Source: Chryseobacterium sp. Leaf201 (GTDB lineage Bacteria > Bacteroidota > Bacteroidia > Flavobacteriales > Weeksellaceae). From it: 64,000 nucleotides of DNA. Every line of letters starts with the position of its first letter. Position 1 is the first letter of the stretch. Under the pieces are notes generated by a model that saw only the letters and a program-made list of their open reading frames with translations, had not been told where the DNA came from and ran no database searches. Both the position numbers and the translations under genes were made by a program. Location: assembly GCF_001421435.1 (NCBI RefSeq), contig NZ_LMKA01000079.1:59670-123669 (forward strand), in the 5' to 3' direction. Below, piece by piece: positions 1 through 9,093 of this stretch.

Positions 1-1
1 T

Positions 2-370
2 TACAATGATATAAAAGATGTAGCTTCAGGGTTAAGACCAAGTACAGGCGGATCGCCATGGTTAGGTAACTTTAATGCAAGTTACCAGTTCTTGGACGGA
101 AGGCTTAAAGGTTTCGGAATTGGTGTCGGAGGAAATTATGCAAGTGAAAACAAGATCTTAAATCAATTAAATGCTGTAACCAGCAATATTGATAAATTCA
201 TACTTCCTACTTACTTTGTATTAAATGCCAACGCATTTTATGATGCGAAAAAATTCAGGATCGGGGTGAAAGTTGACAACTTTACCAATCAGCATTACTG
301 GATAGGATATACAACTGCAAACCCACAAAAGCTTATCAATGCTTTGGGAACTGTTACTTACAAATTTTAA
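2..370 (+). CDS. TonB-dependent receptor, C-terminal fragment (cut by window edge)
   Basis: The frame is open from base 2, so the gene starts before the window and only its last 122 residues are visible. The visible part alternates short amphipathic strands typical of an outer-membrane beta-barrel (for example the stretches around FNASYQF, VLNANAFYD and FRIGVKVDNFTNQHYW) and ends in TVTYKF, the terminal aromatic residue expected of an outer-membrane barrel. The phrase VDNFTNQHYWIGY followed by a final strand is characteristic of FhuA-type siderophore receptors. It is followed by a hairpin terminator and then by a PepSY membrane protein and another TonB receptor, which suggests iron-siderophore uptake. 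The substrate cannot be read from this fragment. Confidence 0.85.
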   Translation, partial: YNDIKDVASGLRPSTGGSPWLGNFNASYQFLDGRLKGFGIGVGGNYASENKILNQLNAVTSNIDKFILPTYFVLNANAFYDAKKFRIGVKVDNFTNQHYWIGYTTANPQKLINALGTVTYKF

Positions 371-389
371 CAATTGATAATTACAACTG

Positions 390-423
390 CTATTCCTGAA
401 AAATTTCAGGAATAGTTTATTTT
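390..423 (+). terminator. Hairpin terminator after the truncated receptor
   Basis: CTATTCCTGAAA (390-401) and TTTCAGGAATAG (404-415) form a perfect 12-bp stem, followed by the T-rich run TTTATTTT. The run ends only three bases before the ATG of the next gene (426), so it could either end the receptor transcript or limit read-through into the PepSY gene. Confidence 0.75.
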
Positions 424-425
424 AA

Positions 426-1634
426 ATGAGAAAGAAGCATCATCACAAGAAGAAACCTTCTTTTATAAAAAAATGGTCTGCCAAACTGCATCTGTGGTTT
501 GGCTTATCCGTTGGATGCATCATTTTTATTGTTTCCCTTACCGGAACCATGTATGTTTTTAAAGATGAAATCCAGAATCAGCTGAGGAAAGATGCAGTCT
601 ATGTAAAAACTGAACCGGGTATCCACCAGCATCAGCCGCTTTCCATTGCAGTCCTTAAAGAAAAAGTTTCTCTGGAAACCCGGGAAGAATTTCCGGTCAG
701 TTCAGTAGAAATTCCTTTGGACAGAAGCAAAACGTACAAGTTTCTTTATTACGAAAAAGACAAACAGGCGTGGAACTATTTTGATGAGGTAAAAATCAAT
801 AAGCTGGTATATGTAAATCCGTACACCGGGCAGATCCGGGGGATTTACAATGAAAAGTATGACCTCTTCCCTATCCTGAAGTCCATCCACTGGAGCCTGC
901 TGTTAAAAGCAGACTGGGGAAAATATGTCGTGGGAATCCCGACCGTATTGTTTATCATCATGCTGATCACCGGCATTATCCTGTGGTGGCCCAAAAATAA
1001 AAATGCCAGGAAAACACGCTTCGGCTTCGACTGGAAAAACGTAAAAACATGGAAACGTAAAAACTATGACCTCCATAATGTATTGGGGTTTTATGTTTCA
1101 TTTATTGCATTGTTGTTAAGCCTTTCAGGAATTTATTTCGCCTATCCGTGGGTGAAAAACGCATTCAATTTTACATTGTCCGGTTCAGCTGAGCTTCCAA
1201 GAGAAAAAGAAATTAAATCCCCGGATTCACTGCTGGCAAAAAACAGTTCGGTTTATGATCTCGCCGCCCGTCAGACCCAGGCCCTGTACCCGGGATCTTC
1301 AAGCTTCAGGATACCGCTGAACGGAAAAAATAAAAAAGGAAAAGAATTAAAAAATATTCCGGTCACCGTCTATGGTGAAGACGGGAAATTTGCCGTAAGA
1401 AACCAACTGGCTTTCGATAAATATTCAGGGAAACTGCTGGTAAACAAACCTCATCAGGAGCTCACTGCCGCAGAACAGTATGCCCACGCCAATTATGATA
1501 TCCATACCGGTTCTTATTTCGGGCTGATTGGGAAGATCATCTGGTTTATGGCAGGCTTACTCTGCACCTCATTGCCTGTAACCGGATTTTTGGTCTGGTG
1601 GGGGAAAAGAAAAAAACAAGGAAAAAAAATATAA
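426..1634 (+). CDS. PepSY-associated TM helix protein (siderophore-uptake associated)
   Basis: This is a 402 aa inner-membrane protein of the PepSY_TM family, often found beside TonB siderophore receptors and thought to act in periplasmic reduction or release of ferric siderophores. A basic, His-rich N-terminus (MRKKHHHKKKP) precedes TM1 at about residues 24-46. A periplasmic PepSY-like segment (VYVNPYTGQIRG) follows, then IHWSLLL before TM2 (about 168-190, ending IILWWPKNK), the RKNYDLHNVLGF motif at about 212-223 before TM3, and a last TM near the C-terminus (LPVTGFLVWWGKRKK). The repeated histidines near membrane faces resemble heme- or flavin-binding positions in related oxidoreductases; that is an inference. 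Its stop codon overlaps the next start (TAATG), so it is cotranscribed with the receptor that follows. A paralogue lies at 3799. Confidence 0.88.
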   Translation: MRKKHHHKKKPSFIKKWSAKLHLWFGLSVGCIIFIVSLTGTMYVFKDEIQNQLRKDAVYVKTEPGIHQHQPLSIAVLKEKVSLETREEFPVSSVEIPLDRSKTYKFLYYEKDKQAWNYFDEVKINKLVYVNPYTGQIRGIYNEKYDLFPILKSIHWSLLLKADWGKYVVGIPTVLFIIMLITGIILWWPKNKNARKTRFGFDWKNVKTWKRKNYDLHNVLGFYVSFIALLLSLSGIYFAYPWVKNAFNFTLSGSAELPREKEIKSPDSLLAKNSSVYDLAARQTQALYPGSSSFRIPLNGKNKKGKELKNIPVTVYGEDGKFAVRNQLAFDKYSGKLLVNKPHQELTAAEQYAHANYDIHTGSYFGLIGKIIWFMAGLLCTSLPVTGFLVWWGKRKKQGKKI

Positions 1635-3751
1635 TGAAAAAGGCTCTTTTATCAGTGGCTTGTCTGGGAACCGTTACTGCATTTGCGCAGGGTACAGACA
1701 GTTTACAGACCAGAAATGTAGATGAGGTGGTATTAACAGCTTCCCGGAAAAAAGAAAGCATAAAGGAAATTCCGGGTTCGGTTACCATTGTAGGCAGGAA
1801 ACAGATCCAGTCGCAATTAACCGTTAATTCAGATATAACAAACATTTTACAGTATACCATTCCCAGTCTGGCTACCAGTTCGGGAATGACTACCAACAGC
1901 GGGCAGACCCTCAGAGGCCGACAGGTTCTGGTACTGATTGACGGGATCCCGCAGTCTACCCCACTGAGAAACGGTTCCAGGGACATCAGATCCATTGATC
2001 CTTCCGTAATTGAAAGGATTGAAGTTATCAAAGGGGCATCTTCCATTTACGGCAACGGTGCCGACGGAGGTATCATCAATTACATCACCCGGAGATCAGA
2101 CAGTGACCGGAAAATCTCGGGACAGTCGCAGATTGGCGTTACCGGGCAGCTTTACGGCGGCACATTAGGTTTCAGGGCAAGCCAGCTGCTGTCCGGAAAG
2201 ATTACTGAAAATTTCGATTACGTAGCATCACTGGCTTATGAAAGAACAGGATACATGAAAGATGCAGATGGTGTCAGCCTCAGCCCTACATCAAGCCCTG
2301 CCAAAATGGACAATTACAACGGGATGATCAAACTGGGCTATACACTGAATGATAACCAGAGAATTGAAGCGGCCTATATCGGTTACGCATCAAGATCAGA
2401 TTTGAATTTAGGCTTGAGAACAGGGAAATACGGCCTTATTCCCACCATTGGCGAAGGCGAAGGGAAGGGTCTTGAAACCACGCCGCAGGGTACCCCGAGA
2501 AACCACAATTTTAAACTGAGCTACGACAATAAAAACCTGTGGAAAGGTACATCACTGAACATCAACCTGTACCTGCAGGATTTCAGAACGGTTTACGGAT
2601 ACAGCGATACTTTCTTAAACGGAGGCCAGTCCAATGTCATTTCAAAAAAGAAAGGGGCAAGGATAAATTTTGATACCCGGCTTTGGAACGCACAGAATTC
2701 CCAGGCTGAAATGATCTACGGAGCTGATATTTTAAATGACCAGACCGTACAGAAACTGGAAGACGGCCGCTACTGGACCCCGGATATGGATATGACGAAT
2801 ATAGCGCCTTTCATGCTCGTAAAAATTGATCTTTTTAAAAAATTAATCCTTAAAGGAGGCTTTCGCTATGAAAATATAAAAGTGAAAACAGGCGATTTTA
2901 ATACCCTTTCAAGTATTAAAAATGACGGGACGTTTACCAAAAGTATTTTTGTGACAGGAGGCAATCTTGAGTACAATGCCCTGGTAGGAAATATCGGGTT
3001 CCGGTACAACATCAATCCTGCTATTAATCTTTTCGGGAGTTTTTCACAGGCCTACTCCATCAATGAACTGGGGAGAATCCTGAGAACCTCCACTTCTGAT
3101 ACCATCAGTAACCTTGAAACGAAACCGATCATCGTTAATAATTATGAATTCGGGGCAACAGGCCAGATCAGTAAAGGGATCAATTATGAATTAACTTCTT
3201 ATGTAAGCACTTCAAAGCTCGGTGCCTCATTCATTCAGAGTCCGGACCGGGCCTTGATGATCCAGCGCGCACCGGAAGTGGTATACGGTGTTGAAGGGTT
3301 TCTGCATTTCACGCCTACAGAACGCATCAGTTTCGGAGGCAGCTACAGCTGGATGGAAGGCATTACTTCCCCGAAAGACGACGGCGATTATTCAACAAAA
3401 ATCAATAACAGCAGAATTTCCGCACCTAAAGTACTGGCTTATATCCAGGTAAAACCTTTACGGAACCTGTCTGTAGGACTGGATATGCTTCACGCTTTTG
3501 AGCAGGACCGGTTTGAACCGAATGCAAAAACAGGCCTGTATGTGTACGGAGAAGGGAGAATCCCGGATTATACCATTTTCAATTTCAGGTCAAGATATGA
3601 AGTCAACAAGAACTGGAAGCTTTCCCTGGGTATTGAAAACCTTTTCAACCGCCTGTATCAGCCGACCATTGCCTGGTGGGCAGCCCGTGACAGTGATTTC
3701 GCGAATTCTTTAGGGATGAGGGGGACCTTCATGGCTGAATATAGATTTTAA
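1634..3751 (+). CDS. TonB-dependent siderophore receptor
   Basis: This is a 705 aa outer-membrane receptor. I use the ATG at 1634, which overlaps the previous stop codon (TAATG), not the upstream in-frame ATG at 1598: the later start gives a clean signal peptide (MKKALLSVACLGTVTAFAQG). A TonB-box-like segment (VDEVVLTASRK) precedes a plug domain containing VLIDGIPQ and IERIEVIKGASSIYGNGADGGIINYITRR, followed by a long beta-barrel with NLFNRLYQPTIAWWAARD close to the end and a C-terminal AEYRF. These are the usual marks of FhuA/FecA-type receptors. Flanking PepSY proteins on both sides support a role in ferric-siderophore import. The substrate is unknown. Confidence 0.93.
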   Translation: MKKALLSVACLGTVTAFAQGTDSLQTRNVDEVVLTASRKKESIKEIPGSVTIVGRKQIQSQLTVNSDITNILQYTIPSLATSSGMTTNSGQTLRGRQVLVLIDGIPQSTPLRNGSRDIRSIDPSVIERIEVIKGASSIYGNGADGGIINYITRRSDSDRKISGQSQIGVTGQLYGGTLGFRASQLLSGKITENFDYVASLAYERTGYMKDADGVSLSPTSSPAKMDNYNGMIKLGYTLNDNQRIEAAYIGYASRSDLNLGLRTGKYGLIPTIGEGEGKGLETTPQGTPRNHNFKLSYDNKNLWKGTSLNINLYLQDFRTVYGYSDTFLNGGQSNVISKKKGARINFDTRLWNAQNSQAEMIYGADILNDQTVQKLEDGRYWTPDMDMTNIAPFMLVKIDLFKKLILKGGFRYENIKVKTGDFNTLSSIKNDGTFTKSIFVTGGNLEYNALVGNIGFRYNINPAINLFGSFSQAYSINELGRILRTSTSDTISNLETKPIIVNNYEFGATGQISKGINYELTSYVSTSKLGASFIQSPDRALMIQRAPEVVYGVEGFLHFTPTERISFGGSYSWMEGITSPKDDGDYSTKINNSRISAPKVLAYIQVKPLRNLSVGLDMLHAFEQDRFEPNAKTGLYVYGEGRIPDYTIFNFRSRYEVNKNWKLSLGIENLFNRLYQPTIAWWAARDSDFANSLGMRGTFMAEYRF

Positions 3752-3774
3752 TTAATCTAAATAAATTTAAAGTT

Positions 3775-3782
3775 TATCTTTG
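3775..3782 (+). promoter_or_regulatory. -7 promoter element of second PepSY gene
   Basis: TATCTTTG matches the Bacteroidetes -7 consensus TAnnTTTG and sits 16 bases before the ATG at 3799, so the second PepSY gene can be transcribed on its own. No clear TTG is seen at -33. Confidence 0.6.
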
Positions 3783-3798
3783 CAAAAGTTTTATCAGC

Positions 3799-5010
3799 AT
3801 GAGAAAGAAGCATCACCATAAAAAGAAACCCAGCGCATTTAAGAAGTGGACCGGCAAACTGCATTTGTGGCTTGGGCTGGGTGTGGGCTTTCTGATCTTT
3901 ATCATCTCCATTACCGGAGCTTTATTTGTTTTCAAAGACGAAATTGAAAACTTTACAAGACAGGATGTCATCTATCATAACGAACAGAATATTGACCGGA
4001 AAGAAGTTCTTCCGATCCGTACGCTGGAAAAAGCAGTTGTGGAACAGGTAAAAGAAAAGTATCCGGTGCATTGGGTAAATATCCCGATTGATAAAAAAAT
4101 GTCCTACCTCTTCTACTGGTATGAACATGACCCGGAAGCCTGGAATTATTTTGATGAATTTCCGATCTATAAAGCGGCTTACGTAAACCCGTACACCGGT
4201 AAAGTACTGGAAACATACGATGAAAAGAACGGTTTTTTCCAGATCGTAAAGATGATCCACTGGAGTTATCTCCTGAAGCAGTCCTGGGGAACATACCTTG
4301 TTGGCATCCCGGTGATTATTTTCATGATTATGCTGATCTCCGGAATTATTCTCTGGTGGCCGAAAAATAAAGCGGCGAGAAAACAGCGGTTCTCCTTCAA
4401 ATGGCAGAATGTAAAAAGCTGGAAAAGGAAAAACTATGACCTTCACAATGTCTTAGGTTTTTATGCTTCCATATTTGCGCTGATTTTTTCCGTTACGGGA
4501 TTATTCTATGCATTTTTCTTTGTGCAGGCAGCCATCTATTTCATTTTCTCTGGCGGGAAGACACAGTACCCCGACTTTTCATCAATTAAAACCAAAGCAC
4601 CGATTGAACTGAGAACGGAAGGAACCCTGGATAAGATCAGCAATACAGTAAAAGCTAAATATCCGGATTCTTACGGGTTTTCCATTGATCTGGGGCATCC
4701 GCATATGGATGATCACGAACACCCGCATTTTGAAGTGTACGTAAAACATTTATCCTATTCTTATCATAAAAGCAGCAGTCTTATTTTTGATGAAAATTCC
4801 GGCGACCTGCTGCATACCCACGATATGAAAGACAAAAATTTCGGTGAAAAAGCAGTCGGAGCCAATTATGACATCCACGTAGGATCCATTTTGGGGCTTC
4901 CTACAAAGATCATTGCCTTTATGGTAAGCCTCATATGTGCCTCATTACCAGTAACCGGATTTATGATCTGGTGGGGCAGAAGGAAAAAGAAAACGGTAAA
5001 AACCGCCTGA
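3799..5010 (+). CDS. PepSY-associated TM helix protein, paralogue
   Basis: A 403 aa paralogue of the protein at 426, with the same order of elements: MRKKHHHKKKP N-terminus, TM1 at about 25-46, NPYTGKVLETYDEK, MIHWSYLLKQSWG before TM2, LWWPKNKAARK, RKNYDLHNVLGFYAS before TM3, and a C-terminal TM (ASLPVTGFMIWWGRRKK). Identity is highest at the membrane segments and their flanking histidines and lowest in the periplasmic part. There this copy carries a His/Asp/Glu-rich loop (GHPHMDDHEHPHF) that could bind metal (inference). It is the last gene of the uptake block, 47 bp after the receptor and with its own -7 element. Confidence 0.88.
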   Translation: MRKKHHHKKKPSAFKKWTGKLHLWLGLGVGFLIFIISITGALFVFKDEIENFTRQDVIYHNEQNIDRKEVLPIRTLEKAVVEQVKEKYPVHWVNIPIDKKMSYLFYWYEHDPEAWNYFDEFPIYKAAYVNPYTGKVLETYDEKNGFFQIVKMIHWSYLLKQSWGTYLVGIPVIIFMIMLISGIILWWPKNKAARKQRFSFKWQNVKSWKRKNYDLHNVLGFYASIFALIFSVTGLFYAFFFVQAAIYFIFSGGKTQYPDFSSIKTKAPIELRTEGTLDKISNTVKAKYPDSYGFSIDLGHPHMDDHEHPHFEVYVKHLSYSYHKSSSLIFDENSGDLLHTHDMKDKNFGEKAVGANYDIHVGSILGLPTKIIAFMVSLICASLPVTGFMIWWGRRKKKTVKTA

Positions 5011-5097
5011 AAAAAAAATTCAATAATTATTTAGTTAATAATCCATTAATACAATCTTTTTTATAATTTTAACCTTTTAGAATTTTAGAAGTAGAAA

Positions 5098-6066
5098 ATG
5101 TCATTAATCGATTTATCAAAAAACGTTGCCCTAGGAATTGACATAGGCGGCACGAATACCAAATTTGGAGTGGTCAACCACCGGGGTGAAGTTCTTGAGA
5201 AAGGAAATCTCCGTACAGATGCTTATGAAACTGTAGAACAGTATATCGATGCGCTGTATGAAAATATTTATCCTTTAATAGAAAGGCACAGCAAAGAAAG
5301 AACGTTTGAAGGAATCGGTATCGGGGCTCCCAATGGCAATTACTATACAGGAACCATTGAACAGGCTCCGAACCTGCCATGGAAAGGCGTAATCCCGTTC
5401 GGGAAACTGATGACTGAAAAATTCAATCTCCGTTCTACGGTAACCAATGATGCCAACGCAGCCGCTTACGGTGAAATGCTTTTCGGGGCAGCCAGGGGAA
5501 TGAAGGATTTTATCATGATTACTTTAGGGACAGGCGTGGGAAGCGGAATTGTGGCCAGCGGAAAACTGATCTACGGACATGACGGATTTGCAGGAGAACT
5601 GGGACATACGATTGTAAAACCGGGCGGACGGAAACACTGGAGCACAGGTTCTGAAGGTTCCCTTGAAGCCTATGCCTCTGCAACAGGAATTGCCATTACG
5701 GCAAAAAAAATGCGGGCGGAATTCCCGGAATCCATGCTGAGCCAGTTCCCGGAAGAGTCAATCAATTCTAAAACCGTTCACGAATGCGCTCTTAAAGGCG
5801 ATCCTATTGCCATTGAAGTCTTCAGGTATACCGGACAGAAATTAGGGGAGGCACTGGCCAATTTTGTCATGTTCTCGTCTCCGCAGGCCATTCTTCTGTT
5901 CGGAGGAGTGATTAAAGCCGGGGATTTTATCCTGAAACCAACCAAGCTTCATATGGAAAGGAACCTGCTTCCGATCTTCAGAAACAAAGTAAAACTGGTA
6001 TTCAGTGAGCTGGATGAGGCGGATGCTGCTATTTTAGGAGCGAGTGCTTTGGTCTGGGAAAATTAA
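5098..6066 (+). CDS. ROK family sugar kinase (glucokinase-like)
   Basis: This 322 aa cytoplasmic protein has the N-terminal phosphate-1 motif of the ASKHA/ROK fold (GIDIGGTNTKFGVV, residues 13-26), the TNDANAAAYGE segment carrying the catalytic Asp, the glycine-rich GTGVGSGIV loop, and an adenosine-site FGGVI near the C-terminus. ROK kinases phosphorylate glucose or related hexoses at C6. The canonical ROK zinc motif (CxCGxxGCxE) is absent; the corresponding region reads HTIVKPGGRKHWSTGSEGSLE, where the cysteines are replaced, as in some glucokinases that lack the zinc site. It is monocistronic, with a terminator just downstream. Substrate specificity is not visible. Confidence 0.87.
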   Translation: MSLIDLSKNVALGIDIGGTNTKFGVVNHRGEVLEKGNLRTDAYETVEQYIDALYENIYPLIERHSKERTFEGIGIGAPNGNYYTGTIEQAPNLPWKGVIPFGKLMTEKFNLRSTVTNDANAAAYGEMLFGAARGMKDFIMITLGTGVGSGIVASGKLIYGHDGFAGELGHTIVKPGGRKHWSTGSEGSLEAYASATGIAITAKKMRAEFPESMLSQFPEESINSKTVHECALKGDPIAIEVFRYTGQKLGEALANFVMFSSPQAILLFGGVIKAGDFILKPTKLHMERNLLPIFRNKVKLVFSELDEADAAILGASALVWEN

Positions 6067-6090
6067 TCTGAATTTATTTTTAAGTATATG

Positions 6091-6115
6091 AGCATCCTTT
6101 TGGGATGCTTTTTTT
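6091..6115 (+). terminator. Intrinsic terminator of ROK kinase gene
   Basis: AGCATCC (6091-6097) pairs with GGATGCT (6103-6109) around a TTTTG loop and is followed by seven T residues. Confidence 0.85.
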
Positions 6116-6133
6116 GTTATGGACTAAGTTATT

Positions 6134-6285
6134 AACGCAAAGATTTATAAAGTGAACTGTTGATTTTAGGGAAGCAAAGACAAATGAATTTGCTGCGCGA
6201 AGCTTGCGTTACAGCTTCATCAAATCAACCTGTTGATTCTTCTTTGCTCACTAAAATAAGCATGAAAAAGATAAAACTTTGCGTT
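6134..6285. repeat. Inverted-repeat-bounded spacer element
   Basis: The spacer between the ROK kinase and msrA holds a segment bounded by AACGCAAAG (6134-6142) and its exact complement CTTTGCGTT (6277-6285). Inside are two further complementary pairs: GTTGATTT/AAATCAAC (6159-6166 and 6222-6229) and AGCAAAGA/TCTTTGCT (6173-6180 and 6241-6248). No ORF is present. It could be a small non-autonomous repeat element; whether it recurs elsewhere in the genome cannot be seen here. Confidence 0.45.
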
Positions 6286-6339
6286 TAAAATGACTCACAG
6301 ATAATGCTGAAAAAGGCAAAGGTTGAATTGTTTAATTCT

Positions 6340-6360
6340 CCCACAGATTACACAGATATT
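6340..6360. repeat. CCCACAGATT-type interspersed repeat, copy 1
   Basis: CCCACAGATTACACAGAT is nearly repeated at 13627 (CCCACAGATTCCACGGAT) in another intergenic spacer. The rest of 6290-6450 is AT-rich and shows nothing else recognisable. Confidence 0.4.
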
Positions 6361-6522
6361 TATATTATATTTTCCTGTGATTTATTTGTCTTATCTATCA
6401 GTTTAATTTGTGTTTAAGAGCGGCTTTTTAATGGTAAATGGAAAAGTTTTTGCTATTTTTGATAGGCTTTTTCTCTACCATTCTTACGGAGAAAACAGGT
6501 AAATACAATAATCAATTTTAAA

Positions 6523-7077
6523 ATGGATAACAATAATTTAGAACAGATCACTTTCGGCGGCGGCTGTTTCTGGTGTGTCGAAAGCTGTTTCAATATGCTG
6601 AAAGGCGTAAAATCTGCTGTTTCAGGATATTCGGGAGGCCATAAAGACAACCCGACCTATGAAGAAGTCTGCACCGGGCAAACCGGACATGCAGAAGTGG
6701 TACAGATCACATATGATCCGGCAGTTATTTCTTACGGACAGTTAATGGATGTATTCTTTTTCCTTCACGATCCTACCCAGCTGAACAGGCAGGGGAATGA
6801 TGTAGGGACCCAATACCGTTCTGTTATTTACTATAAAGATGATGCTGAAAAGGCAAAAGCTGAAGAAGCAGTCAAAGCATCACAGGAATCAGGAAGATGG
6901 ACAGGAACTTACGTGACAGAATTAACCCGGTTTGAAAAATTCTGGCCGGCTGAACAGTACCACCAGGGATATTATAATGAAAATCCTACACAGCCTTACT
7001 GCAGCGCCGTTGTAGGCCCGAAAATCCAGAAATTCAAAAAACATTTCGGAGAACTGGGAATGCTGAATGAGGCGTAA
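6523..7077 (+). CDS. msrA: Peptide-methionine (S)-S-oxide reductase MsrA
   Basis: This 184 aa enzyme reduces the S-epimer of methionine sulfoxide in proteins and free amino acids, part of oxidative damage repair in the cytoplasm. The catalytic GGGCFWCVE motif begins at residue 12, with the nucleophilic Cys at 15. Downstream are the family signatures GYSGG, PTYEEVCTGQTGHAEVVQ, FFFLHDPTQLNRQGNDVGTQYRS and EQYHQGYY. The length is normal for a single-domain MsrA with no fused MsrB. A TATTTTTG element at 6454-6461 is a candidate -7 box, giving a leader of about 55-60 nt. It stands alone between spacers. Confidence 0.96.
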   Translation: MDNNNLEQITFGGGCFWCVESCFNMLKGVKSAVSGYSGGHKDNPTYEEVCTGQTGHAEVVQITYDPAVISYGQLMDVFFFLHDPTQLNRQGNDVGTQYRSVIYYKDDAEKAKAEEAVKASQESGRWTGTYVTELTRFEKFWPAEQYHQGYYNENPTQPYCSAVVGPKIQKFKKHFGELGMLNEA

Positions 7078-7240
7078 TCTTTAAGCTTCGGCTGAAACTG
7101 ATGGATTTATTTTTTGTTAATCAGGCTAAAGTCCGTTCTTATTGATAAAAAATGCATTAATAGTTTGTCATTCCGCAGGAATCTGAGCAATGATTATCAT
7201 TAAAAATAAATCCGGATTCTATTGAATAGGACATAAAACA

Positions 7241-7272
7241 AAAGCGGGGAGACTTAGTAATCTCCCCGCTTT
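7241..7272. terminator. Bidirectional terminator between msrA and susD-like gene
   Basis: AAAGCGGGGAGA (7241-7252) and TCTCCCCGCTTT (7261-7272) make a perfect 12-bp stem with an 8-base loop. A-rich and T-rich flanks on the two sides allow termination of both converging transcripts. Confidence 0.85.
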
Positions 7273-7311
7273 CTCTTTACATAAAAATAATAATCTTTGA
7301 TATGAAGAAAT

Positions 7312-9075
7312 CTAATATCCGGGATTTTGGGTAAAATCCGTCGAGGCATCTATTGTTGCCTGAGGAATCGGGAAAATTCTGCGGTAAGGCTGGGAAGCCG
7401 GCTTTGCGGTTCCTGCAAGATCAAACTTTCCGAACCTGATCATGGCCTTTCTCCTGTACATTTCCCAATAAAGCTCGTATCCTGACTCTTTAAACAGCGT
7501 ATTGGCATCAAGGGAGGCAATGGCTACACCGGGAGCATTGTTAAACAAAGCTTCACGGGTCCTGCTTGTTCTCAGTTTATTAATATCATTCAATGCTGCG
7601 GTTACATTCTGGCTTCTGAAATACGCTTCTGCTCTCATCATATAGATGGTTCCTAATCTGTACAACGGTACATCCATTCCGCTCGTCCCGTTATTTCCGT
7701 ATCCGGGATCGAACTCGAACTTAAAGTTTCTTACGCCCCTGTTGATCTGTGCCTGGGTAAATACGGCTTCTGAGGGTTTATCAAAATTCAGTTCCGGCGT
7801 AAAGTCCGCTGCCAATGTTGTATTTTTCTCTGTAAATAATTTATACACTTTAATTCTTCCGTCTGCAGTTGTCTCAAAGTTTCCGTTAACGATCTTCGGG
7901 CCATACTGCTGGCCTACCTGCAATCCCCTGTTGAAATGGAACCACGGTTTTCCCGTTCCTTCCACTTTGCTTGTTGATGGCACGCTTACATCGGTCCCGT
8001 CATTTCTGAACCAGGTTCCGTCGGCATACTGATAATGCCTGTGGAAACGCGGATCTTCGAAATTCCCGTTCCATGAATAATAGAACTCCGGAGTCACACA
8101 GTTGGCATTGGTTCCCCTGTTATCAGGCGACGGCTTCTGGATTCTTTCCATAGACATATACGCCAGATCATTATCTGAACCTTTGTCTGAATTCGCAATT
8201 TTCTTCTGAACGACCGTAAAGATCATTTCCTTACTCGTATTATTGTCAATATCAAAATTGTGGAAATAATTAGACTCTAAGCTGAAAAGCGGATTAGTGA
8301 TCAGTAAAGTGGAATACTGGATTACTTTATCCATATCCGTTCCTCCTCCGTTAACCGCCTGTTCTGTAAAATTGAACGTGGCTGCCGTTTTATTCTTTAT
8401 AACCGCCCGGTTAAGGTACATATCTGCCAATAATGCATAAGCTGCCTGTTTTGTAAATCTTCCGGCATGCGTATTCTGGGTTTTAAGGTCTGCCAGGTTC
8501 GGAATAAGCCCTTCCACTTCGGTGATTAAGGCATCAATGGTAGTTTCTGCTTTTCTGATTTCGATCGGAGCATTGATATTATCCGGATCCCGGTAAGGAG
8601 CCTGTCCAAACAGATCGATTGTTGTATAGGTATAATAGGCTAATAATCCTTTCGCTTCCGCTAAAAATAATGTTTTATTGGCCCCGGTACTTTTGCTGGC
8701 ACTGGATATTGCCGTTAAAGATTTTGTAATCCCAAAGTTCAGTTGGTTCCATGTATTTTTTACCACATCATTATTCGCATCCCAGGTGAACTCGTGCATC
8801 GCTCTCCATTTTCCGCCGTCTCCCCAGTCGCTTCCCCTTGTCGGCAACAATGCCTCATCCGTAGAATATTCCTGTAAAGCAAATACGCTTCCATGGTCTA
8901 CAAAAGTTCCCTCGCCAAGCTGGCTGTAAGCCGCAGCCAGAGCAGCCTCAGAATCTGCAATTTCAGAACCTAAAACCTCATCGATTACTTTTTCATCCAG
9001 ATTGGTACATCCAACCAAAGCCAGTACAGCAACGGATAAAACGATCTTATTAATATTTAAAAATTTAGACTTCAT
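7312..9075 (-). CDS. SusD/RagB-family nutrient-binding lipoprotein
   Basis: This 587 aa protein begins with a lipoprotein signal (VLSVAVLALVGC, lipobox Cys at about residue 23) and is followed by the helical SusD fold. Visible marks are the N-terminal NLDEKVIDEVLGSEIADSEAALAAAYSQL, the TPR-like region with EAKGLLAYYTYTTIDLFGQAPYRD (a common SusD signature), YALLADMYLNRAV, and the C-terminal LYRLGTIYMMRAEAYFRSQN with YELYWEMYRRKAMIRFGKFD and FPIPQATIDAS. SusD proteins cap a SusC transporter on the cell surface and capture glycans or other oligomers. It is 18 bases downstream of the SusC gene in the same operon. No glycoside hydrolase is next to it, so the substrate is unclear. Confidence 0.95.
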   Translation of the reverse strand: MKSKFLNINKIVLSVAVLALVGCTNLDEKVIDEVLGSEIADSEAALAAAYSQLGEGTFVDHGSVFALQEYSTDEALLPTRGSDWGDGGKWRAMHEFTWDANNDVVKNTWNQLNFGITKSLTAISSASKSTGANKTLFLAEAKGLLAYYTYTTIDLFGQAPYRDPDNINAPIEIRKAETTIDALITEVEGLIPNLADLKTQNTHAGRFTKQAAYALLADMYLNRAVIKNKTAATFNFTEQAVNGGGTDMDKVIQYSTLLITNPLFSLESNYFHNFDIDNNTSKEMIFTVVQKKIANSDKGSDNDLAYMSMERIQKPSPDNRGTNANCVTPEFYYSWNGNFEDPRFHRHYQYADGTWFRNDGTDVSVPSTSKVEGTGKPWFHFNRGLQVGQQYGPKIVNGNFETTADGRIKVYKLFTEKNTTLAADFTPELNFDKPSEAVFTQAQINRGVRNFKFEFDPGYGNNGTSGMDVPLYRLGTIYMMRAEAYFRSQNVTAALNDINKLRTSRTREALFNNAPGVAIASLDANTLFKESGYELYWEMYRRKAMIRFGKFDLAGTAKPASQPYRRIFPIPQATIDASTDFTQNPGY

Positions 9076-9093
9076 AATTTCTTTTAACTTAAA

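Noticed and set aside
1598..1633. Upstream in-frame ATG for the TonB receptor
   Set aside because: The added residues GEKKKTRKK come from the overlapping PepSY gene and would block the signal peptide.
1546..2046. 166 aa minus-strand ORF
   Set aside because: It lies opposite the end of the PepSY gene and the plug of the TonB receptor, both strongly supported, and shows no motifs.
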